This document shows, piece after piece, positions 23,641 to 30,280 of a DNA stretch of 41,956 bases (position 1 is its first letter; the number at the start of each line of letters is the position of its first letter). A program made the position numbers and the translations under genes. The notes under the pieces are model-generated. The model searched no databases and was not told the origin of the DNA. It saw only the letters and a list, made by a program, of their open reading frames with translations. The DNA comes from Candidatus Iainarchaeum sp. GTDB taxonomy: Archaea; Iainarchaeota; Iainarchaeia; Iainarchaeales; JAAZKV01. The stretch spans positions 1 to 41,956 of the forward strand of contig JAQVAR010000001.1 in NCBI GenBank assembly GCA_028690725.1, read 5' to 3'.

Positions 23641-26448
23641 TTGAAAAAAAATATTAAAAAAGAATTTGTTGCACAAGGAACAATAGAATATCTGACAATA
23701 ATAGGAGTAATTGTTGTTATTGGTTTGGTTGTTGTTAGCTTGTTAACAAATGTTTTTGATGATACACAAAATATTTCTTCTACAACAACAAAGATTAGTT
23801 CAATCACAGGAATAATTAGCATCAGTGAAACAATTGTTGATAATGAAGGAAATGGTTTAATTGTTTTATCAAACAATTCTAATGAAACACTAACAATAAA
23901 AAGTTTGAGTATTAATGGTGTTAACATAGATTATCCAAATACTATTTTGACTCAAAGTGTTGAAAAAATTTTTAGTTTAAATAGTTTGGATGATAACTGT
24001 TCTTGTGTTGGTTTTGAAGGTAAAATGAAAACTTGTGAAATAACAATTTATTATACTTCTAAATATGGTTTAGAAAAACAGGTTACAACAAATATTGTTG
24101 TTGATTGTGTTGATGAAGCAACTCCAAAAAATTTATCTAATTTGATTCTACCAACTTCATCAAGAACATATGAAATAATGTTTAACATAAAAAATTCTTC
24201 CACTAATTTACATTTAACTGATTTTAATATTAATTGTAATGATGAAACACATAATTTTACTAACCAAGAATCTCCTACATTAATTGATTTTAATGGAGGG
24301 GTTTATTCTTGTGATTTTTCAAAATTAGGTTATGATTCAAATAACATAACAATAAACGCTAATAGTGACAAAAATATTGATGTTTATTTAACTCAACAAA
24401 GTGAATTATTATCAAATTGTGGTACATTAGATGCTGAAAAAATTTATTTTTTGGAAAATGATATTGGTTCTGGCGAAAATTGTTTGATAATTGAATCAAA
24501 TAATATATTAATAAATGGTAACAGTCACACAATAACAGGAAATATTGTCGCAGATGGTGCAGAAGGAATAGCTGCTTATACAGGATTATCGTTATCTAAC
24601 ATTAATGTTGTTGGAACAGTAAGTGCAATCGGAGGAGGAGGCTCAAACACAGCAGGCTCAGGAGGAACAGTAACAGTAACTAATAATTCTAATATAACAA
24701 CAATAAATACAACGGGAGGATGGAACACGTATAGTACTCCTGGTGAAGGAGGAGCAGTAACAATAACAGATTCTAATGTAGAAACAATAACCACAACTGG
24801 GGGAGCAGGACATTTTAATCGACCAGGTGAGATAGCTGGGGCAGTAACACTTACTAATTCAATTATAGAGACAATAACAGCAAAAGGAGGAAATGGCACA
24901 TATAGTGGTGGAAAAGCAGGTGGAATAATAACAGCAAATAATTCAGTTATAATAACTATTGATGCAACAGGCGGATCAGGAGGACACCAAGGTGCTGGAG
25001 GAGCGGGAGGAACAATAACATTAACAGATTCTAATATTGTGACAATAATTTCTTTAGGAGGAAATGGCGCTTATGGGGCAACAGCAGGAGCTGGTGGAAC
25101 AATAACATTAACTGATTCAAATACAACAACAATAACAGCAACAGGTGGATCAAGTAGTGGACCAGGCGGAGCAGGAGGAACAATAACATTAACTAATTCC
25201 AATATAAAGAAAATAAATACTATTGGTGGGAATGGAAATTATGGAGGAGTAGGAGGAAATGTTAATATAATTTCCCAAAATTTAGATTTATCAAATATTG
25301 AGATAGATATTAATTATGGATCTGGAGACCCACATCACGATTCAGGAACACTTATACTCAATTTTTCAAATTCTTTTACAGATACTGGAGCTAGTTATAA
25401 CAAAAATTTAAAAGGATTAAAAATTGTTCGTAGTGGAGTCGGAGAAATTTATTGGAATGAGACCAGTATATGCGAAGGAACACCAGATAATTCAAATTGT
25501 TCTCAATGGGGTGGGTCTTGGAATGAAGAACAATGTACTAGATATGAAAACCGCGGAGGACAATGTACTTGGCCAGAACATTCTTGTATAGATGTCAGTG
25601 GAGGAGATTGCAGTAATGCTTATGATGAATCAGAATGTCTTAATAACATATACCCAACAGGATGCGACACTTGGATTCCTGGAGTTTGTGAAGATGTAGG
25701 CGGAGGAAGTTGTACAGGAGCATGGGATGAATGGGAATGTATTTATATGAAATATCCTTCAGGATGTAATTGGACACCAAATCCTATTTCTTGCATGTAT
25801 GCTCCCGGGCCAGGTTGTGTAGAAGGATCATTTTCTTGTGATGATTGTATTAATGAATCTAGTTGTAGTGTTTGTGGTGGATGGTGGGGAAGCGAAGGAG
25901 GAATTTGTGAAGGAACAGGAAGCGGATGCGAAGGAGCAACAAATAGTATGTGGTGTAATGATTATTCAGGTTGTGAATGGTCGTTAGGTTGGGAAGAAGG
26001 AATTTGTGAAGGAACAGGAAGCGGATGCGAAGATTTAAACAACTATAATAGTTGTTGGAATTATTCAGGTTGTTCATGGTTCGGAGACCCTTGTACTGGA
26101 ACAGTTACTTGCGAAGCACAAATTTCACTTGAAGCTTGCCAAGAAATAACTGGTTGCGCATACTCTGCAAGTAGTATTGATTCATCCTCTTTTACAAATT
26201 TATCAAATAATATTATAATTGAACAAAATTCTGTTTATTTAAATTCTACTGCTATACCTTCTTTAAATATTGATGCTAATATTACTCTTTATTTAACTGG
26301 ATTAGAAATTACAAATCCACAAGTATTAAAAGATGGAATTGAATGTAATTCTCCTAGTTGTGAAATATTAAGTTATGATTCTGAAATAATTATATTTAGA
26401 GTAACAAGTTGGGATAATGCAATATATACTATTGCAGAATCATCATAA
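23641..26448 (+). CDS. Pilin-like adhesin: class III signal peptide, Gly-rich beta-helix repeats, Cys-rich domain
   Basis: 935 residues, TTG start. The leader KKNIKKEFVA is followed by QGTIEYLTIIGVIVVIGLVV, the same class III pilin motif as in the gene upstream, and the pilin-like head (to about 160) is similar in both (LTIKSLSING, YYTSKYGLEKQV). Next a PEGA-like stretch, then about eight 25-32-residue repeats of the type GGAGGTITLTDSN..TITATGG (about 320-545), best read as a beta solenoid. From about 605 to 840 comes a Cys/Trp/Gly-rich region with repeats GICEGTGSGCE and C..YSGC.W, likely disulfide-bonded. The C-terminus has a small beta domain. No C-terminal membrane anchor, so attachment would be via the pilin helix. 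Confidence 0.78.
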   Translation: MKKNIKKEFVAQGTIEYLTIIGVIVVIGLVVVSLLTNVFDDTQNISSTTTKISSITGIISISETIVDNEGNGLIVLSNNSNETLTIKSLSINGVNIDYPNTILTQSVEKIFSLNSLDDNCSCVGFEGKMKTCEITIYYTSKYGLEKQVTTNIVVDCVDEATPKNLSNLILPTSSRTYEIMFNIKNSSTNLHLTDFNINCNDETHNFTNQESPTLIDFNGGVYSCDFSKLGYDSNNITINANSDKNIDVYLTQQSELLSNCGTLDAEKIYFLENDIGSGENCLIIESNNILINGNSHTITGNIVADGAEGIAAYTGLSLSNINVVGTVSAIGGGGSNTAGSGGTVTVTNNSNITTINTTGGWNTYSTPGEGGAVTITDSNVETITTTGGAGHFNRPGEIAGAVTLTNSIIETITAKGGNGTYSGGKAGGIITANNSVIITIDATGGSGGHQGAGGAGGTITLTDSNIVTIISLGGNGAYGATAGAGGTITLTDSNTTTITATGGSSSGPGGAGGTITLTNSNIKKINTIGGNGNYGGVGGNVNIISQNLDLSNIEIDINYGSGDPHHDSGTLILNFSNSFTDTGASYNKNLKGLKIVRSGVGEIYWNETSICEGTPDNSNCSQWGGSWNEEQCTRYENRGGQCTWPEHSCIDVSGGDCSNAYDESECLNNIYPTGCDTWIPGVCEDVGGGSCTGAWDEWECIYMKYPSGCNWTPNPISCMYAPGPGCVEGSFSCDDCINESSCSVCGGWWGSEGGICEGTGSGCEGATNSMWCNDYSGCEWSLGWEEGICEGTGSGCEDLNNYNSCWNYSGCSWFGDPCTGTVTCEAQISLEACQEITGCAYSASSIDSSSFTNLSNNIIIEQNSVYLNSTAIPSLNIDANITLYLTGLEITNPQVLKDGIECNSPSCEILSYDSEIIIFRVTSWDNAIYTIAESS
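25900..26032 (+). repeat. Exact 34-bp duplication in Cys-rich region
   Basis: The same 34 bases (beginning GGAATTTGTGAAGG and ending GGATGCGAAG) occur at 25900-25933 and 25999-26032, coding GICEGTGSGCE twice 33 codons apart. Identity at silent positions points to a recent internal duplication or gene conversion. Confidence 0.85.
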
Positions 26449-26458
26449 AAAAATATTA

Positions 26459-26571
26459 TAGCCCCACCCAGATTTGAACTGGGGTCCCAAGCTAATTCCG
26501 AGCAATTTTGCTAGAGCTTTTTTTAAAAGCTCTCCAGAAGCTTGCATCCTTGACCACTAGACGATGGGGCT
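26459..26571 (-). tRNA. tRNA-Gln (CUG) with a 40-nt intron
   Basis: On the minus strand from 26571: acceptor AGCCCCA pairs fully with TGGGGCT, with A73 as discriminator (26459). D arm GTC..GAT with TAGTGGTCAAG loop, anticodon stem CAAGC/GCTTG, mature loop TTCTGGA with anticodon CTG at 26537-26535, 4-nt variable region, T stem CCCAG/CTGGG with TTCAAAT loop. Mature length 73 nt. The A1-U72 pair is the identity element used by the archaeal GatDE amidotransferase on tRNA-Gln. CCA is not encoded. The intron between positions 37 and 38 matches a canonical bulge-helix-bulge. Confidence 0.93.
26494..26533 (-). other. tRNA-Gln intron (bulge-helix-bulge)
   Basis: 40 nt between G37 and A38. The junctions fold as a perfect hBHBh': 5' bulge GG|A, central helix TTCT:GGAA, 3' bulge TT|A, outer helix GAGC:GCTC. 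Two further hairpins fill the intron: an AGAGCTTT/AAAGCTCT inverted repeat (alternative to the outer helix) and AGCAA/TTGCT. Confidence 0.9.
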
Positions 26572-26577
26572 GCACTT

Positions 26578-26824
26578 CTTTTGCTTTGCAAAAGACCTGC
26601 ACTAGAAAAATTTTTTATTTTTTTGCTTTGCAAAAGACTTGTAATAAAAAACTTTTCCGTGAACGCTTTTCAAAAGAAAAGAGTTCTTAAACCAAAAAAA
26701 CTTTTCCGTGAACGCTTTTCAAAAGAAAAGAGTTCTTAAACCAAAAAAACTTTTCCGTGAACGCTTTTCAAAAGAAAAGGGTTCCTACACTAGAAAAATT
26801 TTTTATTTTTTTGCTTTGCAAAAG
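26578..26824. repeat. Nested repeat block: 37-bp direct repeats around a 49-bp tandem array
   Basis: Two exact 37-bp copies (26600-26636 and 26788-26824, starting CACTAGAAAAATTTTTT and ending in the hairpin GCTTTGCAAAAG) flank three tandem copies of a 49-bp unit whose CTTTTCCGTG cores start at 26652, 26701 and 26750. The palindrome TTTTGC-TTT-GCAAAA occurs three times (26578, 26621 and about 26809). Each 49-bp unit holds a hairpin, GAAC.CTTTTC-AAAA-GAAAAG.GTTC. Confidence 0.85.
26652..26798 (-). terminator. Tandem hairpin/T-run units downstream of uppS
   Basis: Read on the minus strand, each 49-bp unit is a 10-bp interrupted hairpin (arms GAAC..CTTTTC and GAAAAG..GTTC) followed within about 10 nt by seven or more Ts. 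Three in a row between uppS and the tRNA could end transcription of uppS. This is inference from shape only. Confidence 0.35.
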
Positions 26825-26928
26825 TAATCAATAATATAAAAAGTAATCAAAATAATTTTAAAAACACGTAACAAAGATTAATCCAACAATATTTTAAAAA
26901 AAATGTTTTTTTATTCAAAAATAAAAAA

Positions 26929-27624
26929 TTATTTTCCAAACCTTCTCTGCCTATTATTATAATCATCAATAATTTTTTCAACATCATTTTGTTGAATTTG
27001 TGGCCAATATTTGTTAATAAATGCTAATTCGGAATAAGCTGATTGGTAAGTCAAAAAACCAGATAATCTTTTTTCATTAGAAGTTCTAATAATAATATCC
27101 GGTTCTTTGAAATCAGCATATAAATATTTTTTGAATGATTCTGTTGAAAGAGTTTCTGGAAGAATCTTTTGTTTTTGAACATCAATAGCAAATTTTTGAG
27201 CAGCATCAATAATTTCTGTCTGACCATCATAACCAAGAGCAAGATTAATTGTTCTATCCTTGAATTGAGAAGAGTACTTTTCAGCATCACGCATTTTTTG
27301 CTGAATCCTTTTTGGAAATTGTTCTCTTCTACCAATAAATTTTAAAGCAATACCATTATCTTGTAATATTTTTTGATCTTTAATCTTATTCAACTCTTTT
27401 TCAAAGATTCGCATTAAAATCTTTAATTCTAAACTAGATCTTTGAAAATTTTTTAAAGAAAAAGTATAAAAAGTACCAACCCTAATAGAAGGATATTTTG
27501 TGAGCCAATCAAGAACCTCCCAAGCCTTTTTAGTACCTATAGAATAACTTTCTAAAAGAGAAATCTTAGACAATTTTGCAAAACGCCTATTACCGTCTGG
27601 AATAAAAGCAATTGATTCTAACAA
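26929..27624 (-). CDS. uppS: Polyprenyl (undecaprenyl) diphosphate synthase, cis-type
   Basis: Makes the long cis-polyprenyl diphosphate that becomes the glycan carrier lipid. 231 residues. IAFIPDGNRRFAK (about 5-17) carries the catalytic DGNR, FYTFSLKNFQRSSLE matches the FSxENxxR region, and DIIIRTSNEKRLSGFL then YQSAYSELAF complete the family C-terminus. GGTG at 27631-27634 lies 6 nt before TTG 27624, so the start is this TTG and not the overlapping GTG at 27633; the protein then begins MLESIAFIPDG as in relatives. It carries the shared TTGTACCA promoter element and, unlike sites 1-4, has a short leader. Links the lipid supply to the glycan island. Confidence 0.93.
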   Translation of the reverse strand: MLESIAFIPDGNRRFAKLSKISLLESYSIGTKKAWEVLDWLTKYPSIRVGTFYTFSLKNFQRSSLELKILMRIFEKELNKIKDQKILQDNGIALKFIGRREQFPKRIQQKMRDAEKYSSQFKDRTINLALGYDGQTEIIDAAQKFAIDVQKQKILPETLSTESFKKYLYADFKEPDIIIRTSNEKRLSGFLTYQSAYSELAFINKYWPQIQQNDVEKIIDDYNNRQRRFGK

Positions 27625-27630
27625 TAAAAA

Positions 27631-27634
27631 CACC
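27631..27634 (-). promoter_or_regulatory. GGTG ribosome binding site deciding the uppS TTG start
   Basis: GGTG, TTTTTA, TTG on the minus strand. A GTG start at 27633 would lie inside the site. Confidence 0.6.
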
Positions 27635-27660
27635 TTATAATAATATTAAAAGAGGTTAGT

Positions 27661-27686
27661 TTTATTTAAAAAATGTGTTGGTACAA
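27661..27686 (-). promoter_or_regulatory. Promoter with shared upstream element (site 5, uppS)
   Basis: Minus strand TTGTACCA (27686-27679), 6 bp, TATA-like TTTTTAAATAAA (27672-27661). The distance to TTG 27624 is longer than at sites 1-4, leaving room for a leader with the GGTG site. Confidence 0.65.
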
Positions 27687-27790
27687 AATGTCAAACAAAA
27701 TGATTAAAAACAAATAAAACAAGATAATTAATAATTCTAAAAAAATAATTATTATATAAATAAATTGTTATTTTGGGCTGGTGGAAAAAA

Positions 27791-28303
27791 ATGGATTTTG
27801 TAAAAACAAAAGAAATATTAAAAACAATAAAAGAGTTAAAAAAGGATTCAAAAAAAACTATTCTAAAAACATTGGATTTGGCTGAAAATATTGAGATTAC
27901 AAGCAAAGAATTTTATGAAAAAGAAGCTAAGAAAAATAATGGAAATGAATTAGAATCTTTTTTTTTATTCCTAAAAAAAGAAGAAGAAATGCATTTAGAA
28001 AAAATAAGAGAATTACAAGAAATGTTAAAAAGCAAAAAAGAATTGAAAAAAATTAAATTTTCTAATAATATTGGGAAAAAAATAATTAATACTAAGATAG
28101 GAAAAGAAGAAATGACAGTATTATTATACGCGTTATGGAGAGAAAAACAAGCACAAGAATTTTATGAAAAAGCAGGAAAAAAAACTATTGGAATAATAAA
28201 AGAATTTTTTGAAGAATTAACAAAATTTGAAAAAGAACATGTTTTATTATTAGAAGAATATGTAGAATCAATGGGTAATGTGAAAGAACTAATAATGGGA
28301 TAA
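27791..28303 (+). CDS. Ferritin-like (rubrerythrin-type) diiron protein
   Basis: 170 residues, all helical. Four-helix-bundle ligands are visible: E32/E35 in LAENIEIT, E65-x-x-H68 in KKEEEMHLEKI, E118 in LWREKQAQEFY, and E147-x-x-H150 in KFEKEHVLLLEEY. This is the diiron site of the rubrerythrin/ferritin-like class, with no rubredoxin Cys4 domain, so peroxide reduction would need an external electron donor. ATG 27791 is preceded by GGTGG; an upstream TTG frame (27773) would overlap it. It is followed one base later by ogg, pairing an oxidant scavenger with repair of oxidised DNA. Substrate not proven. Confidence 0.75.
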   Translation: MDFVKTKEILKTIKELKKDSKKTILKTLDLAENIEITSKEFYEKEAKKNNGNELESFFLFLKKEEEMHLEKIRELQEMLKSKKELKKIKFSNNIGKKIINTKIGKEEMTVLLYALWREKQAQEFYEKAGKKTIGIIKEFFEELTKFEKEHVLLLEEYVESMGNVKELIMG

Positions 28304-28304
28304 A

Positions 28305-28910
28305 ATGAAATACAAAAAAGAAATAAGAAGAGCATTAAAAGAATTCAAAAACAATTGGAAAAAAAGCGAAAAAATTTTTGAAGAAATGTGTTATTGTATT
28401 TTGACACCACAAAGCACAGCAAGAGGAGCAATGAAAAGCATAGAATTATTAAAAAAACATAATTTGTTGGACAAAGGTTCTTATAAAGAAAAAGAAAATT
28501 TTTTAAAAACTATTAGATTTTATAAAACAAAGGCAAAAAGATTAGAAGAAGTTCAAACAAAATTTCCAAAAGAAAAAATAAAAAATATTTTAAAAAAAAA
28601 TGGTTTGCCAAAAAAACCATTACAAACAAGAGAATTTTTGTTAAAAGAAGTTAATGGATTTGGAATGAAAGAAGCAAGTCATTTTTTGAGAAATATTGGT
28701 TTTTATGAAGAAATATCCATATTAGATAGACACATATTAAAAAATTTGGTTAAATACAATATAATAAAAGAAATACCAAAAAATCTTAGTAAAAAAAAGT
28801 ATTTGGAAATAGAAGAAAAAATGAAAAAATATTGCAAAAGAAAAAAAATTAATTTTTCTGAATTAGACCTAATATTTTGGAGTAATGAAACAAAAGAAGT
28901 ACTAAAATAA
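28305..28910 (+). CDS. ogg: N-glycosylase/DNA lyase, archaeal Ogg2 type (8-oxoguanine)
   Basis: 201 residues, family-length. Removes 8-oxoguanine and nicks the abasic site. MCYCILTPQSTARGAMKSIE is the helical start of the HhH-GPD fold; VNGFGMKEASHFLRNIGF (about 115-132) is the helix-hairpin-helix with the catalytic Lys, and SILDRHILKNL carries the conserved Asp. This combination (KEASHFLRN..ILDRHI) is diagnostic for archaeal Ogg2. One base separates it from the ferritin-like gene; the two are probably one operon. No iron-sulfur cluster cysteines at the C-terminus, which separates it from Nth. Confidence 0.9.
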   Translation: MKYKKEIRRALKEFKNNWKKSEKIFEEMCYCILTPQSTARGAMKSIELLKKHNLLDKGSYKEKENFLKTIRFYKTKAKRLEEVQTKFPKEKIKNILKKNGLPKKPLQTREFLLKEVNGFGMKEASHFLRNIGFYEEISILDRHILKNLVKYNIIKEIPKNLSKKKYLEIEEKMKKYCKRKKINFSELDLIFWSNETKEVLK

Positions 28911-28913
28911 AAA

Positions 28914-28931
28914 GGATAATAAAAATTATCC
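28914..28931. terminator. Inverted repeat between ogg and hsp20
   Basis: GGATAAT-AAAA-ATTATCC, a perfect 7-bp stem. It starts 4 bp after the ogg stop. No T-run follows, so it may instead be an operator for hsp20, whose TATA-like region follows at about 28947-28970. Confidence 0.35.
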
Positions 28932-28994
28932 AACCATTATCGTAAAATTTAAAAAAAGTTTTATAATAAAAATTTATTATTAAGAGGTGGTTTT

Positions 28995-29429
28995 ATGGAA
29001 AAAAAAGAAGTAGATTTTTATGATCCGTTCAGAGTAATGAAAAAGAACTTTTTAGAAGATTTTTTTGAACCAATTCAAAGTATTAAATTTCCAGAAGTAA
29101 GAATGCCATTAATTAATGTAATTGACAAAGGAAAAGAAATTAATATTAAAGTAGAATTGCCAGGAATAGACAAAGAAAATATTAATGTTGATGCACACGA
29201 AGATTATATTAAAATAGAAGCAAATACTAAAAAAGAAAAAAAAGAAAGTGAAAAAGATTATTACAGATATGAAATGAGAGCAAGTTCTTTTTCAAGAGCA
29301 ATACCTATGCCACAAAAAATAATAGCTGAAAAAGTAACCGGAAAACTAAACCAAGGAATACTAGAATTGAACGCACCAAAATTAAATCACAAAAAAGAAG
29401 AAAAAACAAAAAAAGTAAAAATACAATAA
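28995..29429 (+). CDS. hsp20: Small heat-shock protein, Hsp20/alpha-crystallin
   Basis: Holds unfolding proteins in an ATP-independent way. 144 residues. PLINVIDKGKEINIKVELPG starts the alpha-crystallin domain (about 38-57), VDAHEDYIKIEANT and RYEMRASSFSRAIPMPQ are its middle strands, and VTGKLNQGILELNAPKL its final strand. The tail is short and Lys-rich (KTKKVKIQ); the usual IxI/V motif may be VKIQ at the very end. A strong ribosome binding site GAGGTGG lies 5 nt before the ATG, unlike most genes here, consistent with high induced expression. A terminator hairpin follows. Confidence 0.93.
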   Translation: MEKKEVDFYDPFRVMKKNFLEDFFEPIQSIKFPEVRMPLINVIDKGKEINIKVELPGIDKENINVDAHEDYIKIEANTKKEKKESEKDYYRYEMRASSFSRAIPMPQKIIAEKVTGKLNQGILELNAPKLNHKKEEKTKKVKIQ

Positions 29430-29443
29430 AAATCTATTTTTAC

Positions 29444-29464
29444 AGTGCCTCTAAAAGAGGCACT
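29444..29464 (+). terminator. Hairpin terminator after hsp20
   Basis: AGTGCCTCT-AAA-AGAGGCACT, a perfect 9-bp GC-rich stem 15 bp after the stop, followed by AAAGTTTTTATT. Confidence 0.65.
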
Positions 29465-29497
29465 AAAGTTTTTATTCAGAAAAGCAATAATATATAC

Positions 29498-29683
29498 ATG
29501 GAAAATAGCAAAAATGACAAAATGGAAGAGATGATTCTTAATTTAAGAAAAAAGATGACAGAAATAGATGAAATGACTAAAGAATTAGAAAAAAAAAGAT
29601 TTTTAGAGAAAAAAAATAATCCAACAAAAACAAAAAAAATTTTAGAAGAAATAAAAGTACCCGCATTAGAATTATTAAAATAG
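29498..29683 (+). CDS. Small coiled-coil protein, 61 residues
   Basis: Not recognised. MENSKNDKMEEMILNLRKKM is the start of a charged helix that runs to about residue 40 with a heptad-like spacing of I, L, M; it ends in ILEEIKVPALELLK. No cysteines or membrane segment. Preceded by TATA-like AATATATA about 10 bp before ATG, too close for a leaderless start, so the promoter may be further up. The DUF192 gene follows in 11 bp and both are probably one transcript. Confidence 0.55.
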   Translation: MENSKNDKMEEMILNLRKKMTEIDEMTKELEKKRFLEKKNNPTKTKKILEEIKVPALELLK

Positions 29684-29694
29684 GATTGGATTAT

Positions 29695-30036
29695 ATGTTA
29701 AAAGTAAATGAAAAGAAAATAGGAATAAAAGTCAGATTTGCAAACACTTCTTGGCAAAGATTGAAAGGACTAATGTTTGAAGACACAAAAAAATTTGATT
29801 ATGCATTAATATTTGATTTTCCAAAAGAAAGCATTATTGGTTGTTCAATACACATGATCTTTGTCTTCTTCCCAATAGATGTTTTATTTTTAAACAAAGA
29901 AAAGAAAGTTGTTGACAAAATAACATTATTACCTTTTACACCAAATTATACCCCAAAAAAACCAGCCAAATACGTTATTGAAATGCCAAATGAAAAAGCA
30001 AAAAAAATAAAAATAGGCGACAAAATAAGTTGGTAA
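29695..30036 (+). CDS. DUF192 family protein
   Basis: 113 residues from ATG 29695. Family landmarks: RFANTSWQRLKGLMF (N-terminal RxxGLM), CSIHMIFVFFPIDVLFLN (the HMxxMxxPIDxxFL-like core), LLPFTPNYTPKKPAKYVIEM (the AxxVLE-like strand). DUF192 proteins are small beta-barrels with unknown biochemical role. No signal peptide here, so probably cytoplasmic. A TTG at 29686 is also in frame, but the ATG fits the family start better. Confidence 0.85.
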   Translation: MLKVNEKKIGIKVRFANTSWQRLKGLMFEDTKKFDYALIFDFPKESIIGCSIHMIFVFFPIDVLFLNKEKKVVDKITLLPFTPNYTPKKPAKYVIEMPNEKAKKIKIGDKISW

Positions 30037-30056
30037 AAAAATAATTTTTTTAAGAA

Positions 30057-30088
30057 GAAAGAAAGCGATTAAAAAGATGCTTTCTTTC
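30057..30088 (+). terminator. Hairpin after the DUF192 gene with pyrimidine-rich tail
   Basis: GAAAGAAAGC and GCTTTCTTTC form a perfect 10-bp stem with a 12-nt loop, followed by CTCCTTTGCCTTCTTGCC. Either a terminator or the first helix of an RNA running to about 30200. Confidence 0.4.
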
Positions 30089-30205
30089 CTCCTTTGCCTT
30101 CTTGCCTTTACCTATGTAACGTAGAAATCGGGGTGATAACCCAATGTTATAATAGAATAAGTAATATATAATGGTTAGTGGTTCGAAAAATTAACCATTT
30201 TAAAA
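30089..30205 (+). ncRNA. Candidate structured non-coding RNA
   Basis: Between two hairpins the sequence is visibly richer in G and C than other intergenic DNA here, and no frame is open. It contains CTATG-TAA-CGTAG, a GGGGTGATAACCC stretch, and ends with AATGGTTA..TAACCATT (30170-30199) followed by TTTAAAAATTTTTT. In AT-rich archaea such islands are often small RNAs. I do not recognise a class: no box D (CTGA) accompanies the C-like GTGATAA. Confidence 0.25.
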
Positions 30206-30280
30206 ATTTTTTAAAAAAAAATACGTTAATTGTCTTAATTTTAATTTATTTTTTAAAGTAGTTTTTTTTCAAATAATCAT

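Larger units (their letters stand above)
26572..26928. other. Gene-free stretch between uppS and tRNA-Gln
   Basis: 357 bases without a credible gene. The half next to the tRNA (26578-26824) is built of nested repeats, listed separately. The half next to uppS (26825-26928) is plain AT-rich sequence in which I see nothing. A 60-codon frame across the tRNA and repeats is an artefact. Confidence 0.7.

Noticed and set aside
24576..24899. 107-codon open frame antisense to the second adhesin
   Set aside because: Proline-rich shadow of the Gly-rich solenoid repeats; no ribosome binding site or promoter.
26508..26690. 60-codon open frame on the + strand
   Set aside because: It runs through the tRNA-Gln gene on the other strand and the repeat block; the repeated FALQKTC segments simply translate the DNA repeats.
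26652..26798. CRISPR-like array (three 49-bp units)
   Set aside because: The units are directly adjacent and nearly identical over their whole length; there are no unique spacers and no cas genes.
30130..30150. Box C/D guide RNA
   Set aside because: GTGATAA resembles box C, but no CTGA box D or second C'/D' pair was found at proper spacing.
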